Shown here: one piece after another, positions 34,888-42,574 of the stretch | Position numbering within the stretch: the stretch's first letter is position 1 | Layout: every line of letters begins with the position of its first letter | Assembly (NCBI RefSeq): GCF_000014285.2 | Contig: NC_008343.2 | Location: 956,501-1,020,500, forward strand | Origin: Granulibacter bethesdensis CGDNIH1 | GTDB taxonomy: Bacteria; Pseudomonadota; Alphaproteobacteria; Acetobacterales; Acetobacteraceae | DNA length: 64,000 nt | Direction: 5' to 3' | The notes under the pieces: generated by a model | What the model saw: the letters and a program-made list of their open reading frames with translations, nothing else | The model's database searches: none | Told to the model about the DNA's origin: nothing | Made by a program: the position numbers and the translations under genes

Positions 34888-35364
34888 ATGAAGAGCCGAC
34901 AGTATTGGGTGTTGTCATTGCTGGCCATCGGAACCTGTGTGTTGGGGTCTGTTTCGGCACAGGCCGAGCCGCCTCTCATCAGTGAGGTATGGGCGCGTCC
35001 TTCCATTGGTGCTGAACGTCCTGGCGTTGCCTATCTGACCATCAGAGGGCGCGGAGAGGGTGACAGGGTGGTGTCTTTCTCCACTCCCGTGGCCAGTTCG
35101 GCAGAGTTGCACCGGACCACGATGGAGCATGGCATCATGCATATGGACACCGCTTCCGGCCTCGATATTCCCGCCAATGGCACGGTGCGTCTGGCCCCCG
35201 GTGGCTATCACATCATGCTGATGGGGCTGAAACAGGGGTTGAAAGTCGGTGATCATTTTCCGCTGACCCTGACATTTCAGCACGCAGGCGCGCAAACGGT
35301 GGATGCTGTCGTGGCGACCGGGGGCAATGGTGCCCATGATCAGCATGTCAAAGATCACCATTAG
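34888..35364 (+). CDS. Periplasmic copper chaperone, PCu(A)C family
   Basis: A 158-residue exported protein (signal peptide ending SAQA). The copper-binding ligands appear as HGIMHMDT and, about 20 residues later, GGYHIMLMGL, fitting the H-M...H-x-M pattern of PCu(A)C proteins that deliver Cu(I) to cytochrome oxidase. A His-rich tail (HDQHVKDHH) may bind extra metal. AGGGGG precedes the ATG. The usual partner, a Sco-like protein, is absent next door; the transporter gene follows after 15 bases. Confidence 0.9.
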   Translation: MKSRQYWVLSLLAIGTCVLGSVSAQAEPPLISEVWARPSIGAERPGVAYLTIRGRGEGDRVVSFSTPVASSAELHRTTMEHGIMHMDTASGLDIPANGTVRLAPGGYHIMLMGLKQGLKVGDHFPLTLTFQHAGAQTVDAVVATGGNGAHDQHVKDHH

Positions 35365-35379
35365 ACAAGGGTGATGGTG

Positions 35380-36639
35380 ATGGCGACATGGCAGGGCCTG
35401 CTGGGTCTGGCGGCATTTCCTCTGATCGCGTGGTTGCTGGGGGAATGTCGGCGCGCGCGGGTGCCGTGGCGCGTCGTGATATCGGCTTTTGTACTCCAGA
35501 TGGTGTTTGCGCTGCTTCTGCTGCGTATTCCCGGTAGTGCGGTCCTGCTACTGGGATTAAACAGGGTGGCACTGACCCTGCAGGAGGCAACCGACGCCGG
35601 AACCGGTTTTGTGTTCGGTTATCTGGGTGGGGGTCCGTTACCGTTCGCGGAAACAATGCCGGGAGCCAGTTTCATTCTGGCTTTCAAGGTGTTGCCGCTT
35701 GTGCTGGTGATCAGCGCTCTGTCCGCGCTGCTGTATTACTGGGGCGTGTTGCCGCTTGTTGCCCGTGTGCTGGCTCTGCTGCTGCGCCGGGTGATGGGGA
35801 TTTCGGGTGCGCTGGCACTGGCGGCGGCAACCCATATTTATGTCGGAATGATCGAGGCTCCGTTGCTGATTCGTCCTTATCTGGCCGGGATGCAGCGTGG
35901 GGAACTGTTCGCCGTGATGACCTGCGGCATGGCCGGAATCGCTGGAACCATGATGGTGCTGTATGCCAGCCTGATCGGGCCGGTCCTGCCGGGCGCGTTG
36001 GGGCATATTCTCGTGGCGTCGGTGATCAGCACGCCGGCGGCTCTGGGGATGGCCGCGTTGATGGTTCCCTTCGATACGGCTGAAGATCGTGGCAAGGAAA
36101 AAGGGTTGGGGGCATCACTTTCTGTTGAGGAAGCGCCGGCCGGAGCACTTGATGCGCTGGTCAAGGGAACGCGGGATGGTATCGCGCCCCTGATCGGTAT
36201 TCTGACTGTGCTGATCGTTGCAGTGGCTCTGGTGCATCTGGTGAACGATGCTCTGTTCCTGATGCCGGGCTCGCCCAGTTTGCAGGAGCTGGCTGCATGG
36301 CCCTTTCGTCCGTTGATGTGGCTGGCGGGCATCCCGTCTGATCAGGTCGGGGTGGCGGCCGGCCTGATGGGGCAGAAGACCATCATCAATGAGTTCGTGG
36401 CCTATAATGGGTTGGCCCATCTGCCTTCTGGAACCCTGGATGCGCATGCGCGGCTGATCGTAACCTATGCGCTGTGTGGTTTTGCCAATCTCGGCTCTGC
36501 CGGTATTCTGATCGGCGGCATGGGGGCCATGGTGCCGGAGCGACGGGCTGAAATCGCAGCACTCGGTCTGCGCTCCGTGCTGTCCGGAACGCTGGCGACC
36601 TGCATGAGTGGGGCCGTGGCCGGATTGCTGTTGGGATGA
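35380..36639 (+). CDS. NupC-family (CNT) nucleoside:cation symporter
   Basis: A 419-residue inner-membrane protein with about nine to ten hydrophobic segments. Family motifs: [71 protein letters not shown], and [24 protein letters not shown], all typical of concentrative nucleoside transporters. It imports nucleosides with H+ or Na+. I used the ATG at 35380 because AAGGG lies 8 bases upstream; GTG 35371 and ATG 35374 are alternatives. It is close downstream of the copper chaperone but functionally unrelated. Confidence 0.9.
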   Translation: MATWQGLLGLAAFPLIAWLLGECRRARVPWRVVISAFVLQMVFALLLLRIPGSAVLLLGLNRVALTLQEATDAGTGFVFGYLGGGPLPFAETMPGASFILAFKVLPLVLVISALSALLYYWGVLPLVARVLALLLRRVMGISGALALAAATHIYVGMIEAPLLIRPYLAGMQRGELFAVMTCGMAGIAGTMMVLYASLIGPVLPGALGHILVASVISTPAALGMAALMVPFDTAEDRGKEKGLGASLSVEEAPAGALDALVKGTRDGIAPLIGILTVLIVAVALVHLVNDALFLMPGSPSLQELAAWPFRPLMWLAGIPSDQVGVAAGLMGQKTIINEFVAYNGLAHLPSGTLDAHARLIVTYALCGFANLGSAGILIGGMGAMVPERRAEIAALGLRSVLSGTLATCMSGAVAGLLLG

Positions 36640-36698
36640 GACCGGGGCGGATTTCCTGACAGCAGACAGGCTTGCAAAATCTTTTCAGGACAGCTCTA

Positions 36699-36716
36699 TT
36701 GTACCGATCGGTACAA
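36699..36716. promoter_or_regulatory. Perfect 18-bp palindromic operator before the DUF1348-TetR genes
   Basis: TTGTACCGATCGGTACAA is a perfect inverted repeat ending 11 bases before the DUF1348 ATG, so a bound protein would block transcription or overlap the start region. The TetR-type regulator encoded two genes along is the obvious ligand (inference). Confidence 0.75.
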
Positions 36717-36727
36717 AGGAAGCCTTC

Positions 36728-37216
36728 ATGTCTGCTACGGTTCAGGATCAGCCCCGTCCTCCCTTGCCGCCTTTTTCGTGGGAAGATGCAGTGAAGAAGG
36801 TGCGTGCTGCGGAGGATGCGTGGAACGGACGCAATCCGGCACGCATCGCACTGGCGTACACATCTGACAGTGTCTGGCGCAACCGCTCCGAATTTTTGCG
36901 TGGGAGGCAGGAGATTGAGGCGTTCCTGACCCGGAAATGGGAGAAGGAGCATGACTATCGCCTGATCAAGGAGCTATGGGCTTATGGCGATCATCGCATT
37001 GCTGTGCGCTTCGTCTATGAATGGCGGAATGAACACGGTCAGTGGTTTCGTTCACATGGCAACGAGAACTGGGAATTTGCGGCAAACGGTCTGATGCAAG
37101 CGCGTCATGCGAGCATCAATGATGTTCCGATCACACAGGAGCAGCGCCTGTTTTTATGGGATCGTTCGGGACCGCGCCCGGCGGATCATCCCGGCCTGAC
37201 CGAATTAGGGCTGTAA
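36728..37216 (+). CDS. DUF1348 (NTF2/SnoaL-like) protein
   Basis: A 162-residue cytoplasmic protein of the DUF1348 family with an NTF2-like cone fold: [38 protein letters not shown], then [39 protein letters not shown], and HASINDVPI. The function is unknown; members are often under TetR control and induced by electrophiles or solvents. The ATG at 36728 follows AAAGGAAG. It is immediately downstream of the palindromic operator and 7 bases before the TetR gene, so the two form a self-regulated operon. Confidence 0.92.
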   Translation: MSATVQDQPRPPLPPFSWEDAVKKVRAAEDAWNGRNPARIALAYTSDSVWRNRSEFLRGRQEIEAFLTRKWEKEHDYRLIKELWAYGDHRIAVRFVYEWRNEHGQWFRSHGNENWEFAANGLMQARHASINDVPITQEQRLFLWDRSGPRPADHPGLTELGL

Positions 37217-37223
37217 CCCGGCG

Positions 37224-37775
37224 ATGGAACAGCCGGAACGTATGTCGGTGATTGCCGCGCTGGGCGAGGTGTTCAGGGAGCATGGCTATGAAGGGGCCAG
37301 TCTCAGCCTGATCACCGCGCGAACCGGCCTTGGAAAGGGCAGCCTCTATCATCTCTTTCCCGGCGGCAAGCAGGATATGGCGGAGGCTGTGCTGGCAGAT
37401 GTGGCACGCTGGTTCGAGGAGCAGGTATTCCGCCCTCTACGGGAGCAGACCGATACGAAGGCAGCCATAATCGCCATGAGCGAGGCCTGTATCGCCTATT
37501 TTCGTGGTGGAGGCCGGGTCTGTCTGGTGGGGGCCTGGGCGCTGTCGGAGACGCGGGACAGGTTCAGGACGCAGATCATGACCTATTTCAGTGCGTGGCG
37601 GGATGCGCTGGCGGACGCCCTGACGCGGGGCGGGGTTGCTGAACATACGGCGCATAGGCGGGCGGAAGAAGCGGTGGCCCTGATTCAGGGCGCTCTTGTT
37701 GCTGCGCGGGCGCTGAATGATGCCGCGCTGTTTCCACGTGTGCTGCGCGATCTTTCTGCGTCTCTGGTCCGTTGA
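37224..37775 (+). CDS. TetR/AcrR-family transcriptional regulator
   Basis: A 183-residue repressor. The N-terminal helix-turn-helix (AALGEVFREHGYEGASLSLITARTGLGKGSLYHLFPGGKQDM) is typical of the LmrA/YxaF-like subgroup, whose loop FPGGK is characteristic. The C-terminal part is an all-helical ligand-binding domain with one Cys in GGGRVCLVGAWAL, which could sense electrophiles. It lies 7 bases after the DUF1348 gene and probably binds the palindrome at 36699-36716, repressing both genes. Confidence 0.92.
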   Translation: MEQPERMSVIAALGEVFREHGYEGASLSLITARTGLGKGSLYHLFPGGKQDMAEAVLADVARWFEEQVFRPLREQTDTKAAIIAMSEACIAYFRGGGRVCLVGAWALSETRDRFRTQIMTYFSAWRDALADALTRGGVAEHTAHRRAEEAVALIQGALVAARALNDAALFPRVLRDLSASLVR

Positions 37776-37788
37776 TAGGGAGAATATC

Positions 37789-38178
37789 TCATACAATCCG
37801 GGCGAATATGGCGCCCCCGGATGAGGGCGCATACGCCGTGCGGGGGGATGCGGGGGCGGATGTCACGCTATCGGGCAGGGTTGCCTCGCCGAACAAGGTG
37901 AGGGCAGCACGTACGCGTGCAGCACAGATTTCGTCGGTCAGGCGATAGAAAACCTGTCTTGCCTCCCGCCTTGTGGAGACGATACCGGCCTGCCGCAGGG
38001 CGCTCAGTTGCTGGCTCAGCCCGGGCTGGACGATCGTGGTTGCGGCTTCGATATCCCCGACATTGTGCTCACCCTGCAGCAGAATCGACAGGATCAGCAG
38101 GCGTTGCGGCTGGGCATAAAGCCGCATCTGTCCGGCAGCGCGGGTGGCCTGTTCCGGGGTAAGGGTGAACCTGTCCAT
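37789..38178 (-). CDS. ArsR-family regulator of BigR/SqrR type, without the sensor cysteines
   Basis: A 129-residue winged-helix regulator. QPQRLLILSILLQGEHNVGDIEAATTIVQPGLSQQLSALRQAGIVSTRREARQVFYRL aligns well with BigR/SqrR/YgaV persulfide sensors. In those proteins two cysteines, one in the LxxCxLxxGE helix and one in the C-terminal helix, form a tetrasulfide link. Here the aligned residues are Ser31 and Gly97, and the only Cys is Cys85. The gene overlaps the stop of the upstream peroxiredoxin (TGATG). Its place beside the sulfide genes points to the same regulon, but the sensing chemistry must differ (inference). Confidence 0.88.
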   Translation of the reverse strand: MDRFTLTPEQATRAAGQMRLYAQPQRLLILSILLQGEHNVGDIEAATTIVQPGLSQQLSALRQAGIVSTRREARQVFYRLTDEICAARVRAALTLFGEATLPDSVTSAPASPRTAYAPSSGGAIFARIV

Positions 38179-38867
38179 CAGGGCACGGAGGACTGAAAAC
38201 GGCAGAGCCAGCGATCCGTAATCTCCGCCATCTCGGCCTGCGTGACGGGGGCGGGCAGCAGCGTATCCTCACCGGGTTGCCAGCCTTCTGGGGTCAGGGT
38301 GCCGGTTCGGCTGGTCTCCTGCAAAGCAATCAACAGACGCAGCATTTCCTCGACCGAGCGTCCCACCTGCATCGGATAGTAGATCGCGGCGCGCAGCACG
38401 CCATGCGGATCAATGAAGAATGTGCCTCGGACAGCAGAAGAATCGGGTGCGGATGGATCGATCATGCCGTAAGCGCGACCGATCACCATGGAGGGGTCTT
38501 CGACAATCGGGAACGGAATGGTGATGCCGAACTGCGCCTTGATGGCACGAATCCAGGCGAGGTGCGCATGCAGGCTATCAACGGACAGGCCCAGAAGATC
38601 GCACTGGCGGTCCGCAAATCGGTCGGCAGCGCGGGCGATGGCCATGAATTCACTGGTGCAGACGGGCGTAAAATCGGCAGGATGGGAAAAGAAAATCAGC
38701 CATCGCCCACGATAATCAGCCAGAGAAACCTGCCCGTGAGTGGTGCGGGCACAAAAGCCGGGAACAATGTCGCCCAATCGGGGTGGGCAGGCAGAGTGCG
38801 TCGGTTTTTCCTCGATCGGTGTCGAAGGGGAAACAGGGGGTGTCATCCGGCCAGAGCTGTCTTTCAT
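38178..38867 (-). CDS. Prx6-type 1-Cys peroxiredoxin
   Basis: A 229-residue thiol peroxidase. The peroxidatic motif reads FFSHPADFTPVCTSEF, and the long C-terminal domain (PMQVGRSVEEMLRLLIALQETSRTGTLTPEGWQPGED) is typical of the Prx6/AhpC2 group. Expected to reduce peroxides, and possibly persulfides, in the cytoplasm. The start at 38867 has a weak ribosome site; an internal ATG at 38846 is also possible. Translationally coupled to the ArsR-type regulator and divergent from the persulfide dioxygenase gene, so it likely belongs to the sulfide-stress regulon. Confidence 0.92.
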   Translation of the reverse strand: MKDSSGRMTPPVSPSTPIEEKPTHSACPPRLGDIVPGFCARTTHGQVSLADYRGRWLIFFSHPADFTPVCTSEFMAIARAADRFADRQCDLLGLSVDSLHAHLAWIRAIKAQFGITIPFPIVEDPSMVIGRAYGMIDPSAPDSSAVRGTFFIDPHGVLRAAIYYPMQVGRSVEEMLRLLIALQETSRTGTLTPEGWQPGEDTLLPAPVTQAEMAEITDRWLCRFQSSVP

Positions 38868-38918
38868 GAACGGGATGACCTTTCATGCACGGAGCAAACG
38901 GGGAAGGTCAATTTAAAC

Positions 38919-38935
38919 TTTCATTCTTTCTGAAA
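38919..38935. promoter_or_regulatory. Candidate regulator site in the divergent sulfide promoter region
   Basis: TTTCA (38919-38923) and TGAAA (38931-38935) form an inverted repeat with a 7-base spacer in an AT-rich stretch between the divergent operons. It is a plausible ArsR-family operator by position only. Confidence 0.25.
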
Positions 38936-39011
38936 CAATGTATATTTGCTTCCTATCCATATCAATGCGGTGGCGCTGTCAGATGCTGCCTGACCACAGG
39001 ATGCCGATGCC

Positions 39012-39971
39012 GTGACGGAGATTTCTTGTTCCTCTATGCCGACAGCCCCGCCTGATCCGGTGATCGGGGCTGCATGCAGGCAGATTGTGCAGTCCGTCCA
39101 GGATGGGTTGTGCCCGGTGGTGCAAAGTTTTTTCGATCGTCAAACGCATACTGTCAGCCATGTAGCATTCGATCCTGACAGCAAGCAGGCCGCCGTCATC
39201 GACTGCGTGCTGGATTACGATGCGGCATCAGGACGTACCTCTACCGGCAATGCCGCCATGATTGTGGAGTGGGTCCGGCAGAACGGGTTGAGCGTGCAAT
39301 GGCTGATCGAAACCCATGTGCATGCCGATCATCTTTCAGCTGCGCCATGGGTGCACGGGCAGCTTGGCGGTACGCTGATGATTGGCGAGCATATCCGGAC
39401 AGTACAAAACACGTTCGGCGATATTTTTAATGAAGGCGACAGCTTTGCGCGTGACGGATCGCAGTTCGGGCGTTTGATCGGGGATGGTGAAGGCTTTGCG
39501 CTGGGTCGCATTCCTGCCATGACGCTCCATGTACCGGGGCATACGCCGGCGGATATGGCGTTCATCATCGGCAATACCGTCTTTATCGGGGATACGCTGT
39601 TCATGCCGGATTACGGAACGGCACGGGCGGATTTTCCGGGTGGTGATGCGCGGACGCTCTACCGTTCTATCCGCCGTCTGCTGTCCTTGCCGGCAGAGTC
39701 ACGCCTGTTTCTGTGTCATGATTACAAGCCGCCCCATCGCGACCACTTCGCCTGGGAAACGACGGTGGCCGCACAGCGGGCGCATAATATCCATGTCCAT
39801 GACGGCGTTGATGAAGAAAGTTTTGTCGCCATGCGGGAAGCCCGGGATGCGACGCTTGATCTGCCGGATCTCATTATTCCCTCCGTGCAGGTGAATATGC
39901 GGGGGGGACGTCTGCCCGAGCCGGAAAAGAACGGGGTTCGCTACCTGAAAGTGCCGGTCAATCTGCTGTAA
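39012..39971 (+). CDS. Persulfide-dioxygenase-like metallo-beta-lactamase protein (ETHE1/Blh type)
   Basis: A 319-residue MBL-fold enzyme. The metal motif THVHADHLSAAPW (HxHxDH) is near residue 100, followed by HVPGHTPADMAF, GDTLFMPDYGTARADFPGGDARTLYRSI and LCHDYKPP. The layout matches the ETHE1-like/beta-lactamase hydrolase-like (Blh) group that oxidises glutathione persulfide to sulfite using mononuclear iron. The GTG at 39012 is used with AGGATG upstream; an ATG at 39039 is the alternative. First gene of the three-gene operon with SQR fusion and exporter. Confidence 0.9.
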   Translation: MTEISCSSMPTAPPDPVIGAACRQIVQSVQDGLCPVVQSFFDRQTHTVSHVAFDPDSKQAAVIDCVLDYDAASGRTSTGNAAMIVEWVRQNGLSVQWLIETHVHADHLSAAPWVHGQLGGTLMIGEHIRTVQNTFGDIFNEGDSFARDGSQFGRLIGDGEGFALGRIPAMTLHVPGHTPADMAFIIGNTVFIGDTLFMPDYGTARADFPGGDARTLYRSIRRLLSLPAESRLFLCHDYKPPHRDHFAWETTVAAQRAHNIHVHDGVDEESFVAMREARDATLDLPDLIIPSVQVNMRGGRLPEPEKNGVRYLKVPVNLL

Positions 39972-40035
39972 TGGCTGATCTGGCGAATGACTGTGTGTTT
40001 GTCTTCAGAAGTCTGTATCAGCAGGAAATGGCGCG

Positions 40036-41688
40036 ATGTCCTTCCATAAAATCACTTCCAGTTTCACGGCCGCTCCGCAACTGACGGAAGAGGCTGTGGC
40101 AAAGGCCGCGGCCGAGGGATATCGCAGCATTTTCTGTATGCGCCCGGATGAGGAGGAAGCAGGCCAGCCTTCATCCACCCGGATCGCCGAAGCCGCTGCG
40201 CGCCATGGATTGGCGTTCGCTTCTTTCCCGGTGGCCGCAGGGCAGGTGGCAGACAGTGCAACGGTGGCCAGAATGGCGGAGGCGTTCAGAACGATGCCTC
40301 ATCCCGTTCTGGGATATTGCCGCACCGGACAACGTGCGGTTTCGATCTGGGCCTTGTCGCAGTCTGGCATTCTGGATCCGGATGAAATCGTTGCTCTGGC
40401 GCAGAGTGGAGGTTTCAATGTCGAACCGCTTCGCCCCCAGCTTCTGCCGCTTGCGCCGGTCGGTGGACGCAAAACCTTCAGTGTGGTGATTGTCGGCGGT
40501 GGCGCTGCCGGGATTTCGGTCGCAGCCAGTTTGCTGAAGCGTCAGAAAAATCTGTCCGTTGCCATTATTGATGGCGCTACGGAGCATTATTACCAACCCG
40601 GTTGGACGATGGTTGGCGCCGGTGTTTTCAGTGCCGATTTTACGCGCCGTTCCGAAGCATCGGTGATCCCGGGGGGTGCACAATGGCTGCGCTCTTTCGT
40701 GCGGTCTTTTTCGCCTGCCAGTAACGAGGTTGTTCTGGTGGATGGCACGGTGGTTGAATACAGCGTGCTGATCGTCGCCGCAGGAATCAAGCTTGACTGG
40801 GATGCCATTCCTGGCCTGACGGAAACGCTTGGGAAAAACGGTGTCACATCCAACTATCGTTACGATCTGGCTCCCTATACTTATCGTCTGGCAAAAGAAT
40901 TGCGGGGTGGCCGTGCACTCTTTACCCAGCCGCCAATGCCGATCAAATGTGCCGGTGCACCGCAGAAAGCAATGTATCTGTCATGTGATATCTGGCAGAG
41001 CGCAGGCGTGCTCCGTAACATCAATGTCCAGTTCCACAATGCGGGCGGCGTTCTGTTCGGCGTGGCGGCCTATGTGCCGGCGCTGATGAAATATGTCGAA
41101 CGCTACGGCATTTCCCTTCAATTCGGATCAAGGCTGGTGGCCGTTGATGGTCCCGCCCGCACTGCAACGTTTGAGAAAGATGGCGAGCGTATCGAGCGGA
41201 GTTTCGATATGCTGCATGTCGTGCCGCCACAGGTCGCGCCTGATGTCGTAGCCCGCAGCGAACTGGCTGGAAAAGATGGTTTCGTGGAGGTCGACCCGGC
41301 CACCATGCGTCATGTGCGTTTTTCGAATATCTATGCGCTGGGCGATGTCGCTGGTACATCCAATGCGAAAACCGCAGCTGCGGCGCGCAAACAGGCACCG
41401 GTTGTGGCAGGCAACGTGCTGGCGACGCTGCATGATAAGGAACCGGATTATGTTTATGACGGCTATGGTTCCTGCCCGCTGACTGTTGAGCGTGGCCGGA
41501 TCGTATTGGCGGAATTCGGCTATGGTGGCAAGCTGCTGCCGACATTCCCGAAATGGTTGCTGGATGGTCTACGTCCGACACGTCTGGCATGGTTTCTGAA
41601 AGCACGTGTTCTGCCTTCACTTTATTGGAACGGTATGCTGAAGGGCAAAGAGGTTTTCGCGAAACCTGCCCGACGTAACGACGCCTGA
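40036..41688 (+). CDS. DUF442 sulfurtransferase/phosphatase-like domain fused to sulfide:quinone oxidoreductase
   Basis: A 550-residue fusion. Residues ~1-110 are a DUF442/TIGR01244 domain with active-site loop CRTGQR (Cys95, Arg100). Residues ~147-540 are a flavoprotein with the FAD motif VIVGGGAAGIS near 153 and the SQR motif PIKCAGAPQK (Cys305). The C-terminus YDGYGSCPLTVERGRIVLAEF is typical of type II SQR such as human SQOR. The second redox Cys expected in the GDC-like motif is absent: it reads GDVAGTSNAKT (residues 436-446). Predicted to oxidise sulfide and pass electrons to quinone, with sulfur handed to the DUF442 domain (inference). Confidence 0.88.
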   Translation: MSFHKITSSFTAAPQLTEEAVAKAAAEGYRSIFCMRPDEEEAGQPSSTRIAEAAARHGLAFASFPVAAGQVADSATVARMAEAFRTMPHPVLGYCRTGQRAVSIWALSQSGILDPDEIVALAQSGGFNVEPLRPQLLPLAPVGGRKTFSVVIVGGGAAGISVAASLLKRQKNLSVAIIDGATEHYYQPGWTMVGAGVFSADFTRRSEASVIPGGAQWLRSFVRSFSPASNEVVLVDGTVVEYSVLIVAAGIKLDWDAIPGLTETLGKNGVTSNYRYDLAPYTYRLAKELRGGRALFTQPPMPIKCAGAPQKAMYLSCDIWQSAGVLRNINVQFHNAGGVLFGVAAYVPALMKYVERYGISLQFGSRLVAVDGPARTATFEKDGERIERSFDMLHVVPPQVAPDVVARSELAGKDGFVEVDPATMRHVRFSNIYALGDVAGTSNAKTAAAARKQAPVVAGNVLATLHDKEPDYVYDGYGSCPLTVERGRIVLAEFGYGGKLLPTFPKWLLDGLRPTRLAWFLKARVLPSLYWNGMLKGKEVFAKPARRNDA

Positions 41689-41710
41689 TCGCGTAGAGCG
41701 GGAGGATCGG

Positions 41711-42487
41711 ATGATCCTGAGCACCACCCAATATCTGCTCGGTGCGATGTCCGGCAGTCTGGTCGGGCTGACACTTGGTGTGGTGGGAGGGGGCGGCTCG
41801 ATACTGGCTGTCCCGCTGATGGTGTATCTGGTGGGGGTGCCGTCGCCGCATATGGCGATTGGCACCAGTGCTCTTGCTGTTGCAGCCAATGCTTTTTCAG
41901 GATTGATCGGCCATGCGCGGGCGCATACCGTGAAATGGCGCTGTGGTGGCATGTATGCGGCTTCGGGCGTTCTTGGTGCGCTGGGTGGATCTGTGCTTGG
42001 TAAAATGATGAACGGACAGAAATTACTGTTTCTGTTCGCTCTGCTGATGATTGTCATTGCCGTACAGATGCTCAGGGGCCGCAAGCGGGAGGGTAATCCG
42101 GGAGCGGAGTGCAACCGCGAAAAAGCTCCTAAAGTGCTTGCATACGGATTGGGAACCGGCCTGTTTTCCGGTTTTTTCGGGATTGGCGGTGGTTTTCTGA
42201 TTGTGCCCGGTCTTGTGGCCTCTACCGGTATGCCGTTGCTGAATGCGGTAGGATCATCGCTGGTTGCGGTCACGGCTTTCGGGCTGACGACAGCGGCAAG
42301 TTATGCGTTCAGCGGGCTGGTGGACTGGCCACTCGCTATTATGTTCATTCTCGGTGGTATTGCTGGATCCATGGTCGGGATTGCCGTCAGCCGCTATCTG
42401 GCCGGGCGCAGCGGCATGCTGGGAACAGTGTTTGCCGGGCTGATTTTCGTTGTTGCCGCCTATATGCTCTGGAAAACGCTTACCTGA
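41711..42487 (+). CDS. TauE/SafE-family sulfite/sulfonate exporter
   Basis: A 258-residue inner-membrane protein with about seven to eight helices. The two family repeats begin LVGLTLGVVGGGGSILAVPLMVYLVGV and GLGTGLFSGFFGIGGGFLIVPGLV, the hallmark of TauE/SafE (former DUF81). In sulfide operons this family exports the sulfite formed by persulfide dioxygenase. GGGAGG precedes the ATG. Last gene of the operon; a perfect 9-bp hairpin follows at 42504-42528. Confidence 0.92.
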   Translation: MILSTTQYLLGAMSGSLVGLTLGVVGGGGSILAVPLMVYLVGVPSPHMAIGTSALAVAANAFSGLIGHARAHTVKWRCGGMYAASGVLGALGGSVLGKMMNGQKLLFLFALLMIVIAVQMLRGRKREGNPGAECNREKAPKVLAYGLGTGLFSGFFGIGGGFLIVPGLVASTGMPLLNAVGSSLVAVTAFGLTTAASYAFSGLVDWPLAIMFILGGIAGSMVGIAVSRYLAGRSGMLGTVFAGLIFVVAAYMLWKTLT

Positions 42488-42503
42488 TTGTGATGTGCCG
42501 AGT

Positions 42504-42528
42504 GGATGACACGGCGCAGGTGTCATCC
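42504..42528 (+). terminator. Terminator-like hairpin after the sulfide operon
   Basis: GGATGACAC (42504-42512) and GTGTCATCC (42520-42528) form a perfect 9-bp stem with a 7-base loop. A T-run (TTTTTT) comes about 18 bases later. Confidence 0.6.
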
Positions 42529-42574
42529 TAGGATTCCGACGACCGGTTTTTTAAAACGGTACGGAGCAGGACTC

